From positions 1 to 64,000 of IMG/VR virus record IMGVR_UViG_3300010396_000010: 64,000 bases of DNA. The stretch is one strand, 5' to 3'. This stretch comes from a virus. A model generated the notes under the pieces. That model was given only the letters and a program-made list of their open reading frames with translations, was not told where the DNA came from and ran no database searches. Made by a program: the position numbers and the translations under genes. Positions 15,877-23,454 of the stretch are shown here, one piece after another. Each line of letters begins with the position of its first letter. Position 1 is the first letter of the stretch.

Positions 15877-16072
15877 CGTCACGTGGGGGCTTGCGCCACG
15901 TGACCTCAAGCCCCTGCGCCTCAGCCAGTAGGCCCACTTCGATGAGATGCACCCCCGCACTGGCTATTGATCGCCGCTGCGCCTGGATATAGGCGAAAAA
16001 GATCTCCGCGATATCCGGTGGCAGCGGCACCGTGATTTTATTCTGCGTCGTTCGTTTGCGTGGCACGCCCAT
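15854..16072 (-). CDS. Small regulator, possible ribbon-helix-helix
   Basis: A 72-residue protein with a basic N-terminus followed by NKITVPLPPDIAEIFFAYIQAQRRSIASAGVHLIEVGL: one short strand then two helices, like CopG/Arc-type proteins. AAAGGA lies before the ATG. It is divergent from the CI-like gene at 16229, so the pair could form the lysis/lysogeny switch. The RHH assignment is tentative. Confidence 0.6.
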   Translation of the reverse strand: MGVPRKRTTQNKITVPLPPDIAEIFFAYIQAQRRSIASAGVHLIEVGLLAEAQGLEVTWRKPPRDATPTHPS

Positions 16073-16148
16073 CAGTTTTTTCCTTTACGCATGGTTCTCT
16101 TTGTAGTATAGCGCCCTGCCTACGCAATAGGCAATTTGCGTGATTCTG

Positions 16149-16204
16149 TTGTTTTTTTCCTCATTGGTCGCGTATACTGGTGACAGAGGTACGACAGAAG
16201 TACC
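16149..16204 (+). promoter_or_regulatory. Promoter and operator-like palindrome of the CI-like gene
   Basis: TATACT (16173-16178) is preceded 18 bases upstream by TTGTTT. Just after it, GGTAC (16188-16192) and GTACC (16200-16204) form a 17-base inverted repeat centred near +12, a good place for autorepression by the repressor downstream. Confidence 0.55.
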
Positions 16205-16228
16205 AAAGCGGGACCAAGGGGAGCTATC

Positions 16229-16948
16229 ATGGATTCATCAATGCCTATTTATCGTCAATATGTCGAGGTTCCACCGCCACAGCGGTTTCTGCAAACCATC
16301 GACGCCTATTTGGATTTGCTACGAGAAACGGATGGCACGTGGTCAGGGCGTCGCCTGGCGCGGGAGTCCGGACTGTCGCATAATTATTTCTCCGCATTCA
16401 AAGCCAGATTGAAAGATTTGCCCGACTATAGCCCCGGCGTCAATACCATCGACCCCATCATTGCCGCGCTGAACCGGCACTTGCCCGGAGAGCAACGCTG
16501 GCCGCGTCTGGAAGCCCTGGAAGCCGCGAACGTCAAACCCGCCGACATCGAAGCCCAGCAAGTGCATATCCACGCCGAGCGCAGCAAGCCCGTAGCGCCA
16601 CCCACTAACATCGACGTGTTGCCACCGCTCCCCGCGCAGATCGCGCTTCCTGTGCTGTCAGGCAGCATCATGGAGGCCAAGGGCATGGCTGCTGCGGTGG
16701 ATACCCGCGCCGTGTTCCAGGTCAAGAGCAACATGGCGCTGGTGCAAGATCCCCTTCCAGGGTATACGCCGCAGCGCGAGGGGGATTGGGCGCTGATTCA
16801 GTCGCCCGACGCGCCGACCCCGCAAGGAGTTCAGCCTTGGGCGCTGGTCCGCGAGGGGCAACACCTGCGGGCCGTCCCCTATGGCACGGCGAAGAGGCAG
16901 CAGATCGTGGCGTGGATCTTGGGGACACTCTGCCTCGATCCCGACTGA
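16229..16948 (+). CDS. CI-like repressor with degenerate peptidase-like C-terminal domain
   Basis: A 239-residue protein. Residues ~25-75 (YLDLLRETDGTWSGRRLARESGLSHNYFSAFKARL) form a helix-turn-helix domain. The C-terminal ~95 residues have the order of an S24/LexA-type dimerisation domain (VLSGSIMEAKG, SNMALV, REGDWALI, WALVREGQHLRAV, IVAWILGTL), but the usual GDSM serine and the later lysine are not evident (Ser-Asn-Met instead). If so it may not self-cleave after DNA damage. It is divergent from the RHH-like gene. The S24 likeness is inference from spacing. Confidence 0.6.
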   Translation: MDSSMPIYRQYVEVPPPQRFLQTIDAYLDLLRETDGTWSGRRLARESGLSHNYFSAFKARLKDLPDYSPGVNTIDPIIAALNRHLPGEQRWPRLEALEAANVKPADIEAQQVHIHAERSKPVAPPTNIDVLPPLPAQIALPVLSGSIMEAKGMAAAVDTRAVFQVKSNMALVQDPLPGYTPQREGDWALIQSPDAPTPQGVQPWALVREGQHLRAVPYGTAKRQQIVAWILGTLCLDPD

Positions 16949-17193
16949 TCCTCTGCTGATCCAATTCTGATCCAACGCCGATCTTTTTGCTGCGTTTTCC
17001 TGCATGATCAGCGGTATTCCTTGCGACAAGAAACGTGGAAAAATGCGCTCTTGCACTATGCAGCAGGATGCGCTATGATAATCCTGAGTTATCTAACCAC
17101 TTTTGTGTATGCAGAAATTTTTCCCTGGATAGATGCGAAGTGCAGCCTGGCGAGGGCTGCACCGTTTGGGGGATTTGATCCAATTCTGATCCA
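16937..17193 (+). repeat. Phased GATC sites and 18-bp direct repeats
   Basis: GATC occurs at 16937, 16947, 16958, 16969 and 16980: steps of 10, 11, 11 and 11 bases, four of them as GATCC. The 18-base string TGATCCAATTCTGATCCA is found at 16957-16974 and again, unchanged, at 17176-17193. The array spans the last codons of the CI-like gene and the gap after it. A 73-residue plus-strand reading here (17021-17242) is not believed. Nothing else was seen in the gap. Confidence 0.7.
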
Positions 17194-17238
17194 GTTGGCC
17201 GTAGCTAACGGAAATTTCCGGGTTCAGCTACACCTTCC

Positions 17239-17481
17239 TTAGTTCTGCGATGGATCGCTATCTTCTGGTGGTGTGTCCAACTTTTCGTCAAGGGGCTGAA
17301 CGCCATCTAGAATGTTATCGAGGGCTTGTCCTGATTCCACCATCAACTGCGCCATTTGGTTTACAAAGACTGCGAACCCTTCTGTAAAAACCATACTGAA
17401 CGACTCAGCAAGGCTTTGTACCGCCCTTTCCAGTTCGTTGAACATTTCTTCTATTGCGTCCATTCCATCGTTTACGCTCAC
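17239..17481 (-). CDS. Small amphipathic/hydrophobic protein
   Basis: An 80-residue acidic protein starting with GTG; AAGGAGGT six bases before it is a near-perfect ribosome site, which rules out the longer ATG reading. The centre (IEEMFNELERAVQSLAESFSMVFTEGFAVFVNQMAQLMVESGQALDNIL) is an amphipathic helix. It is the last gene of the integrase operon; passenger genes in this place are often expressed in the lysogen. Confidence 0.7.
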   Translation of the reverse strand: MSVNDGMDAIEEMFNELERAVQSLAESFSMVFTEGFAVFVNQMAQLMVESGQALDNILDGVQPLDEKLDTPPEDSDPSQN

Positions 17482-17498
17482 GTATTTACCTCCTTCTA

Positions 17499-18143
17499 TC
17501 AACTCCAAGGACCGAGATTAACGATGTACTCCAGTGCTTCTGCGTTGCCGATCACCTTGTAAGCATGATCGCCGCAATCCCAGCAATCAAAGCGCGCTAG
17601 CCATTTCTTTGTTTTCCATCCTGTGTGCTGCTTGGCTTGATCTCCTGTGAGATCCAGTTTGGGATTGTAGTAAAACAACGTCACTGTGTTATCTGTTGTT
17701 TCTTTACAATCCCAGCAGAAATGCCCTGCCCTTTCTTTGGCAGTCCAAGCATCCCCGTTTTGCAGTAACTTCATGTGTTCTTTCGCACTTGCAAAAGTTT
17801 TTGGCCTTCTTTTCGTGTTTTGTTCCTGCCTATCCAGACGGCCATGCTCAGGAAATAGCAGCCCCAATGCATCTGCATTGGGGAGCATACCTAGATGATA
17901 ATCTTCACTTTCGTTGTAGCGTGCCGCTCCATCAAGTGCATCATCAAGGACGTAGAAAACGCCGTTCATGATACGACCAAGGACACGATCAAAAACGACA
18001 TAGCCGTTACTGATTGGCAATACGGCATGACGCGCCTTTAAGAAGTTTGGTGTACCAGCGTTCTCTTGTGCTGGTTTCCATCCGGTCATCCTTAGTACCG
18101 TCTCTGCTATCTGCAAGGATTTTGAATTGACTTGCTGTGTCAT
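17499..18143 (-). CDS. Unknown protein with two CWDC zinc-type motifs
   Basis: A 214-residue protein. Two CWDC motifs (in HFCWDCKETTDN and FDCWDCGDHAYKV), about 45 residues apart, suggest a zinc site near the C-terminus. The N-terminal part (FLKARHAVLPISNGYVVFDRVLGRIMNGVFYVLDDALDG) looks like a compact alpha/beta fold. The ATG overlaps the integrase stop (ATGA), so it is coupled to integrase. A lysogen function such as exclusion is possible but not shown. Confidence 0.7.
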   Translation of the reverse strand: MTQQVNSKSLQIAETVLRMTGWKPAQENAGTPNFLKARHAVLPISNGYVVFDRVLGRIMNGVFYVLDDALDGAARYNESEDYHLGMLPNADALGLLFPEHGRLDRQEQNTKRRPKTFASAKEHMKLLQNGDAWTAKERAGHFCWDCKETTDNTVTLFYYNPKLDLTGDQAKQHTGWKTKKWLARFDCWDCGDHAYKVIGNAEALEYIVNLGPWS

Positions 18144-19486
18144 GCTTCGTTCCCTTCTCTGAGATAAAGTGTTGCCTGGTTTTCGCCCTCTTGCGTCCAC
18201 CGCTGCCAGAAGGTGTGCCAATCCTGCTGCATCAGTGCCGCGACGATGGCGTGGCAGTCAGCCTCAGAATCAGCATAGATGGCGATGGCACGCCTCAGTA
18301 CTTCCCATTGCTTCTCGGTGAGCGAGGGGCAAGAAGCGGCAATGGCGAGGGGCGGCATCTCGCCACTAAGGATCTGCTGCATCACCACTGTTGCCGCCTG
18401 GTGCATGGCGGGCGTCGCGTGCGAGTAGAGGTCGAGCGTGACGGCGATACTACTGTGTCCTAACATCTCGCTCACCAGTTTGGGGTGCATCCCCGCTTCG
18501 AGCAAGAGCGTGGCGGCAGTGTGGCGCATGTCGTGAAAGCGAATCTCCGGTATGCCCGCCCGCTTAATAGCAGGCTTGAAGTACCGGGTGGTTGCGCTTT
18601 CCGGGCCAACGGGCGTTCCTAGCGTCGTCGTGAAGACTAAGCCATGCTCGTTATGCCAGCGGTCGCCCATCGCCTCGGCTTCCTCTTGCTGCCGCTCACA
18701 ATGGCGTTGTAAGGCGTCAATCGCCAACGAGGTCAGACAAACGGTATGCGTGGACGCATGCGTCTTGGGCTGCTTCATCGTGAGCTTGCCCTTGATGCGC
18801 TGCAAGTTGCCCCGCACTTGAATCCATCCCCGTTCCAAATCGACGGTTGACCAGCGTAGACCAAAAAGTTCCCCTTCGCGCATGCCGGTTGAGAGTGCGA
18901 GAACAAACAAGGCTTCGTAACGGTCGCCCTTGATGACATCAAGAAACCGCCGCGCCTCATTGACGCTCCACGTTGTATGTTCCTTGCGGTCCTTGCGGGG
19001 TGCCTCAATCATGTCGGCGGGATTGCGTAGGAGCACGCCCTGCTTTACCGCTGCTTCAAGGGCGATGTGCAGGATGCGGTGAATATGATTCACTGTTGTT
19101 CCTGACAGCCCCTCTTTGAATCGCTGTGCATAGAGCTTTTGCAGATGCGCAGCGGTGAGTTTGCTTGGGGCAATGTCCATCAGTTCTTGGAAGTAGAGGC
19201 GAACACATTTGCGGTAGTTTTCCGCTGTTTTTCCTGGTCGGCTCTGTTCCTTGTTCGCCAGCCATACCTCAAAGAACTGCCGCAACGTGGTGAAGTCGTT
19301 ACCGGGCATCATGCCCCGCTGGTGTTCCGCCTCAGCCAGCAGCGCCTTGATCTTGGCCTGGACGCCAGCGCGTGTGTCATCCCGAACGGTTCTGCGTTTG
19401 CCGTCTGGCATCGACACGCGCCCCATCCAACGCCCATCGGGTTGTTTCGTGTAGGTGCCTTCGTTGTTGCCTCTGCGACCGGCCAT
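18140..19486 (-). CDS. int: Phage integrase, tyrosine recombinase
   Basis: A 448-residue enzyme. The N-terminal arm-binding-like part (GTYTKQPDGRWMGRVSMPDGKRRTV, 10-35) is followed by a SAM-like core-binding domain (~65-155) and the catalytic domain with Arg203, Lys241, His318-x-x-Arg321, His344 and the nucleophile Tyr354 in LDLYSH. About 70 residues continue past the usual end (SLTEKQWEVLRRAIAIYADSE), an uncommon tail. It is preceded by an excisionase gene (overlap) and followed by two passenger genes. It should catalyse integration and excision at an att site that I could not identify. Confidence 0.95.
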   Translation of the reverse strand: MAGRRGNNEGTYTKQPDGRWMGRVSMPDGKRRTVRDDTRAGVQAKIKALLAEAEHQRGMMPGNDFTTLRQFFEVWLANKEQSRPGKTAENYRKCVRLYFQELMDIAPSKLTAAHLQKLYAQRFKEGLSGTTVNHIHRILHIALEAAVKQGVLLRNPADMIEAPRKDRKEHTTWSVNEARRFLDVIKGDRYEALFVLALSTGMREGELFGLRWSTVDLERGWIQVRGNLQRIKGKLTMKQPKTHASTHTVCLTSLAIDALQRHCERQQEEAEAMGDRWHNEHGLVFTTTLGTPVGPESATTRYFKPAIKRAGIPEIRFHDMRHTAATLLLEAGMHPKLVSEMLGHSSIAVTLDLYSHATPAMHQAATVVMQQILSGEMPPLAIAASCPSLTEKQWEVLRRAIAIYADSEADCHAIVAALMQQDWHTFWQRWTQEGENQATLYLREGNEA

Positions 19487-19698
19487 TAGAAGTCGCCCCC
19501 GGCGAGGCGGTCCAGTTCCTTTTGCGAGATGCGGCGCACACGCGGGCTGATTTGCTTGGCGCGAATGATGCCAATGGTGATCATGCGGCGCACCGTGTCT
19601 TGGCTGACTTTCAGGATAGTTGCCGCCTCTTTGACGGTGTAGAACTGCTCTTTACGTGCAGGTGGCAGCATAGCGATGCTTTGAAGTGCTGGTTGCAT
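19486..19698 (-). CDS. xis: Excisionase-like helix-turn-helix protein
   Basis: A 70-residue protein of the MerR/HTH_17 excisionase type: YTVKEAATILKVSQDTVRRMITIGIIRAKQISPRVRRISQKELDRL. It overlaps the integrase start, as in many int-xis pairs. AGAAAGGA precedes the ATG. It likely bends att DNA and may set the direction of recombination. Confidence 0.85.
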   Translation of the reverse strand: MQPALQSIAMLPPARKEQFYTVKEAATILKVSQDTVRRMITIGIIRAKQISPRVRRISQKELDRLAGGDF

Positions 19699-19745
19699 GG
19701 GTTTTTGTCCTTTCTGTTACGCTGTAATCACGTTGACCTGGCTAC

Positions 19746-19797
19746 AGTATGCCATAACGACTAATACTTGTCAATAGGACATGATATATGGTATGGT
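19746..19797. promoter_or_regulatory. Overlapping divergent promoters of xis-int and the J-domain operon
   Basis: Minus strand: TTGACA (plus bases 19769-19774), 17-base spacer, CATACT (19746-19751), reading into xis. Plus strand: the ACTAATAC box (19760-19767), TTGTCA (19768-19773), 18-base spacer and TATGGT (19792-19797), reading into the J-domain gene. The two -35 boxes share five bases, so both cannot be used at once. Confidence 0.75.
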
Positions 19798-19818
19798 GTA
19801 GGCAGAAAGGATCAGGAC

Positions 19819-20385
19819 ATGCTCTTAACAAGGCTTGAAGCGGCTGCGGGTAAGCAGGGCGGATGGATCATCGAATGTGACAACCCTATGTGGCTTGCGC
19901 GATTCCTGCGATCATTGCCGCCTACCGATGCACGCCCTTTTAGCTTCGGTGGCGTGTGGTGGGTATCTGATGAGACGCTGGAAATGTTTGAATTTCGCTG
20001 CGATAACTTTGCGACGATGTGCCGCAGTGTTGGGCGCGAACCATCAGTGCGCCAGAAAGAGCGAGAGCGCAACCGCCAGTATTGGCAGGAGCGTAGGCGT
20101 GATCAGCAAGAGCGTGAAGAACACGAACGCCAGCAGCGCGAAGCAGAAGAACGGATACGCCAGCAGAAGCGCGAACGCCAGCAGCGCAAGCCCGCGCCAC
20201 CTCCGCCACGCGGCGTGATGAATCCCTATAGACTGCTGGGCATCAAGTCAGGGGCGACGCTACCGGAAATCAAGAAAGCCTATCGCGCCCTCGCCCTAAA
20301 GCATCATCCCGATCATGGGGGCGACATTGAACTGATGAAGCGAATCAACCTGGCCTACGAGAAACTGACGAAAGGACGAAGATGA
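19819..20385 (+). CDS. J-domain (DnaJ-like) protein
   Basis: A 188-residue protein. Residues ~1-75 are a domain I do not know, ~76-125 a highly charged Arg/Glu/Gln coiled coil, and ~135-185 a J domain: NPYRLLGIKSGATLPEIKKAYRALALKHHPDHGGD with the HPD triplet at 163-165. It should stimulate the host Hsp70 (DnaK) ATPase, for instance during replication or assembly. AAAGGA precedes the ATG. The J domain at the C-terminus and the missing zinc domain are unusual; a zinc protein is encoded next. Confidence 0.85.
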   Translation: MLLTRLEAAAGKQGGWIIECDNPMWLARFLRSLPPTDARPFSFGGVWWVSDETLEMFEFRCDNFATMCRSVGREPSVRQKERERNRQYWQERRRDQQEREEHERQQREAEERIRQQKRERQQRKPAPPPPRGVMNPYRLLGIKSGATLPEIKKAYRALALKHHPDHGGDIELMKRINLAYEKLTKGRR

Positions 20386-20630
20386 AAGACAACCAATTTG
20401 CCCATGCGAATGTAGGGTGGGCGCTCTGCCCCAAGTGCGGCGGTCGTAAACGGTTTATCCACCACAAGGACTGTCGTTGCCCTACGTGCCAGCGAGAGTA
20501 TACGTGGCAAGAAGTGATGCGAGATGGCCCACAGGGCAAACTTGCCTGTGGGCATGATTGGGGGGCGCTGCACCTCGAAAGCGAAGTGGTGTTTTGTCCT
20601 GAGTGTGGCGGAACGGGGTTACGAGGATGA
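20382..20630 (+). CDS. DnaJ-type zinc-finger protein
   Basis: An 82-residue protein overlapping the J-domain gene by four bases (ATGA). It has CPKCGG (about 16-21), CRCPTC (~32-37), CGH, and CPECGGTG near the end, which fits the CxxCxGxG unit of the DnaJ cysteine-rich domain. Together with the gene before it, this looks like a DnaJ split in two polypeptides. An ordinary zinc ribbon is the alternative. Confidence 0.7.
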   Translation: MKDNQFAHANVGWALCPKCGGRKRFIHHKDCRCPTCQREYTWQEVMRDGPQGKLACGHDWGALHLESEVVFCPECGGTGLRG

Positions 20631-20645
20631 AGGAGAACAATAGTC

Positions 20646-20909
20646 ATGACGCCTGATCCTCGACAAACTCTTATTGAGCAAATCGCCCATTCCCGCGCCA
20701 TCGACAACGACGCAGGATGGTGGGAATGCATGCACTGCGAAATGGACGGACCGCGCATCGAAGTCTTGGTCCAGTTCACGCCTTTGTCCCCTGCGAGGTT
20801 TCGTGGACGCCCCACCCATAACCTCAACTGCCCTGTCATACAATGCCGCTTGCTTCTAGGGTGGGATCTGGAAAAGGCGATGCGGTATGATTGGGAACAC
20901 GACGACTAA
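20646..20909 (+). CDS. Hypothetical protein, 87 aa
   Basis: AGGAGAA lies before the ATG. WWECMHCEMDG and LNCPVIQC give four cysteines in two pairs, which might bind zinc. Third gene of the J-domain operon; family unknown. About 150 bases after it show nothing until the next promoter. Confidence 0.6.
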   Translation: MTPDPRQTLIEQIAHSRAIDNDAGWWECMHCEMDGPRIEVLVQFTPLSPARFRGRPTHNLNCPVIQCRLLLGWDLEKAMRYDWEHDD

Positions 20910-21064
20910 CCCCCAACCGTCGCGCCCTAGTGAGGCAAGGACGCCTTCGCCATGTCGAGTAGACTCATTGTCCATCGTGATCCAGAATCGTGCCTACAGC
21001 GCGTTACACGACTGCCCGTCCGTGTGCTGTGTAGGCAATATGCAGGAATTACCCCAAAACGCTG

Positions 21065-21094
21065 TTGACAGTAGCCAACGAAAAGTGGTAAGAT
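21065..21094 (+). promoter_or_regulatory. Promoter for the second recombinase
   Basis: TTGACA (21065-21070), 18-base spacer, TAAGAT (21089-21094), 54 bases before the GTG start. Confidence 0.65.
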
Positions 21095-21148
21095 GTGTCT
21101 AAGAAACATTAGTAATCTTTGCATAAACGGCGCGAAAGGAGGCTAGTG

Positions 21149-22123
21149 GTGGATAGTGAACTGACAACTCATTCGCTTGATGACATGATCGAGCAATGGG
21201 TTAGGGCAAAGTTCCAAATAACCAAAAGCGAAAGAACGGCAAAGGCATATATCGAAACACTGATACGGTTTCGCTCTTGGCTGCAACGCCATGATCTTGA
21301 TTTGGATAGTCCAGCACAAGTTATTGTGCCAAAGGCTCTTGAATGGCTAGCGCAGTCACGGCATCCAAGTAAGAAGGAAGTTACCGCAGGTACATTCAAT
21401 CAGCGTCGAGCCATTCTTTCCAGTTTCTACACCTACGCCATTCGTCAAGGCTACGCCATTGAAGTGAATCCAATGCTGCGCATCGATCCCATGCGTGGTG
21501 CTGCCCGTCGAGGAACGCAAGGTGTTTCAATTGAAACCGTCAGGCAAAATCTTCTTGCCATCAATCAGTCAACATTGGTGGGTTTGCGTGACTTTGCCCT
21601 TATAGAATTTGCAGCTATGACGGGCAAACGCGCACATGAGTTGATCGCACTCAACTTGGGCGATCTTCACGTTCAAAATGACGGCGTTCTCATTGCATGG
21701 GAAACACTGAAAGGTGGAGATAAGCAGGAGCGGTTATATGAGTACCCGCACGCGGCTAACCTCCTGCGCTATCTCATGGTACAGTATGGCCCCGAATGGC
21801 CCTCGCTCCCGAAGGGTACTCCGGTTTGGTCGTCACAATCCTTCAATACAGGAAAAGACGGCAAGCGCCTAACTCGCAATGGGTTGGCGTATATCTACGA
21901 ACGCCGCATTGGAACGACGAAGGTTCATGACACGCGCCGCATATTCGCACAAACAGCGTTTCGTGTGGGCGCATCAGCACCACAGGTTCAGCAGCTTATG
22001 GGGCATCGCACTCTTGCGGCAACACAACGCTATGCAGAGGCAGAACAAACAGCCATCAACCCATTTGCTAACAAAATGGGAAAATTGCTCGGCTTAACTG
22101 CCGACGAACAGAAAGAGGATTAG
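21149..22123 (+). CDS. Second tyrosine recombinase, XerD-like
   Basis: A 324-residue recombinase with SAM-like N-domain (~8-105) and catalytic residues Arg161 (TGKRAHEL), Lys188, His260-x-x-Arg263 (HDTRR), His286 and Tyr295 (TQRYAE). The start is taken at GTG 21149 because AAAGGAGG lies six bases before; 21146 is possible. It is unlike the integrase at 18140: no arm domain and shorter. It might resolve phage dimers, move the following cargo gene, or come from a separate element. Confidence 0.9.
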   Translation: MDSELTTHSLDDMIEQWVRAKFQITKSERTAKAYIETLIRFRSWLQRHDLDLDSPAQVIVPKALEWLAQSRHPSKKEVTAGTFNQRRAILSSFYTYAIRQGYAIEVNPMLRIDPMRGAARRGTQGVSIETVRQNLLAINQSTLVGLRDFALIEFAAMTGKRAHELIALNLGDLHVQNDGVLIAWETLKGGDKQERLYEYPHAANLLRYLMVQYGPEWPSLPKGTPVWSSQSFNTGKDGKRLTRNGLAYIYERRIGTTKVHDTRRIFAQTAFRVGASAPQVQQLMGHRTLAATQRYAEAEQTAINPFANKMGKLLGLTADEQKED

Positions 22124-22126
22124 GAC

Positions 22127-22972
22127 ATGAAAGTTATCAAATCGGGACTCATCGACTCTGAGGACACGCTTGTTCGACTTGGCATTATTGACTTCGGGCG
22201 TAACAATGATAAGTTATTTGATGGACCCCACAATGCGATTCGCTTGGTCAGCCTGTTTTGTGTGCAAACTATGTCATATACCGTGCTTGAACAAGACCTC
22301 GAACAATATGAAGCGCAACCGGGAATGCCAGATTGGCATCATGTAGGCGTTCATGAGGGTATCGGTCGCAGGTATTGGAATATGTTCAAGACTCATTTCC
22401 CTTCCAGCATTCTCAAATTTCATGATTCACCTGACTTCTCAGGAGAGTTGCGCGAACCTCATATGGATGTCGATTTTGCGGGAGATATAGGTACTGTTTC
22501 AGCAAGCGCATTTTTGGATAGTATCAGGCGAATGCTGCCCGGCGATCTATGGATTTCCGTAGGCGACAAGACGCAAGTGATCTTGGAGGCGCATTTATCT
22601 CACCCACTGCTATCTCGAAGGTATTCAACCAATTTTCTTGCTGAAAATGATCCCTTTCCTAATATGGCTAAGTCATGGAAGGATTTTGTCAATGACTATG
22701 GATACGATGTGAATTGGGGTGAGGAGGAATACGGGAAGATAAAGGATGCTTATCTTTCCCAAAGAGCGGATTTACGCAAGCGCATGAGAGCAGAAAACAC
22801 CGATCCGTTTGCCATTCAAGCGGCAGATTTTGGGTTTTACTGGACGTTTATGCGCCGACTAAAAGAAAACAGTGTGCAAGCTGCCGCCCCGAATAATCCG
22901 CTGCGTAGCGAACTCCAACAACTTCGCGCACGTATGGCAGAAATTGAACGCCAACTAGCAGAGAAGGGCTAG
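22127..22972 (+). CDS. Unknown cargo protein, 281 aa
   Basis: Starts three bases after the recombinase and ends at a terminator, so the two form one unit. The N-terminal part has segments such as RLGIIDFGRNNDK and IRLVSLFCVQTM; later FVNDYGYDVNWGEEEYG and DPFAIQAADFGFYWTFMRRL, and a C-terminal coiled coil (LRSELQQLRARMAEIERQLAEKG). No family recognised. Its codons are more AT-rich than the phage average. A defence or exclusion role is an open guess from its position. Confidence 0.75.
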   Translation: MKVIKSGLIDSEDTLVRLGIIDFGRNNDKLFDGPHNAIRLVSLFCVQTMSYTVLEQDLEQYEAQPGMPDWHHVGVHEGIGRRYWNMFKTHFPSSILKFHDSPDFSGELREPHMDVDFAGDIGTVSASAFLDSIRRMLPGDLWISVGDKTQVILEAHLSHPLLSRRYSTNFLAENDPFPNMAKSWKDFVNDYGYDVNWGEEEYGKIKDAYLSQRADLRKRMRAENTDPFAIQAADFGFYWTFMRRLKENSVQAAAPNNPLRSELQQLRARMAEIERQLAEKG

Positions 22973-22999
22973 GGCATTTTTCCAAGATTAGGGAATAGT

Positions 23000-23040
23000 G
23001 GGTGCTATGTCGGATACTTGACATAGCACCCTTTCCTTTG
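23000..23040 (+). terminator. Rho-independent terminator
   Basis: GGGTGCTATGTC pairs with GACATAGCACCC (12 bp, 8-base loop), followed by TTTCCTTTG. Confidence 0.8.
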
Positions 23041-23076
23041 GCGGTGCGCGAAAAAGATAACGTGAAGGAGATGTAC

Positions 23077-23292
23077 ATGCAAAAGTGGGAATACCTCGTT
23101 ATGACCGTTGGCCCGAACGATAAGTTGAATGTTCGGGCTATGGGTGAAATGGGGGCTGATGGATGGGAACTCGCAGGGATAATGCCTAACGTGAAACCAT
23201 TTCAACAATCAGCCGGAACGATCAGTATCGGATCTCAACTTGGCACTGAAAACAAACTGATCTTTAAGCGTCCGGTTCAAGAAGGGGAATAA
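23077..23292 (+). CDS. DUF4177-like small protein
   Basis: A 71-residue protein: MQKWEYLVMTVG at the start, LNVRAMGEMGADGWELAGIM in the middle and NKLIFKRP near the end, the pattern of the DUF4177 family (kWEY...LNxxGxxGWEL...FKRP), which has no known function. The ATG at 23077 has AAGGAG six bases before it. Confidence 0.75.
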   Translation: MQKWEYLVMTVGPNDKLNVRAMGEMGADGWELAGIMPNVKPFQQSAGTISIGSQLGTENKLIFKRPVQEGE

Positions 23293-23297
23293 ACACA

Positions 23298-23337
23298 AAA
23301 GCGGAGGGCGGGATCAGGTGATCCCGCCCTCCGCTTT
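23298..23337. terminator. Strong bidirectional terminator
   Basis: A perfect 19-bp inverted repeat (AAAGCGGAGGGCGGGATCA and its complement) around two bases. The A- and T-ended arms suit termination from either side. Confidence 0.85.
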
Positions 23338-23454
23338 GCCGAGGCTCCAACACACCCCACCTGCGCATGGTGGTTGCCTCTGCCGTGTGTCGGCGGCGCT
23401 GGCGCACCACACCTAGCTTATGCGATGCTCAACCGATGGGTGAATGGTACCGGC

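Noticed and set aside
16957-17193. The 18-bp direct repeats as attL/attR-like core sites
   Set aside because: They lie only 219 bases apart on the same side of the repressor, not around a phage-sized segment, and no tRNA end is seen.
17021-17242. Plus-strand 73-residue reading after the CI-like gene
   Set aside because: No good ribosome site; it runs through the repeat region, and its codon use is unlike real genes here.
21000-21060. Attachment site between the zinc-protein operon and the second recombinase
   Set aside because: No repeat, palindrome or tRNA-like end was found there.
23338-23454. Further tRNA genes in the 23.4-kb gap
   Set aside because: GGTTG/CAACC arms can be drawn on the minus strand but no T arm or anticodon arm fits.
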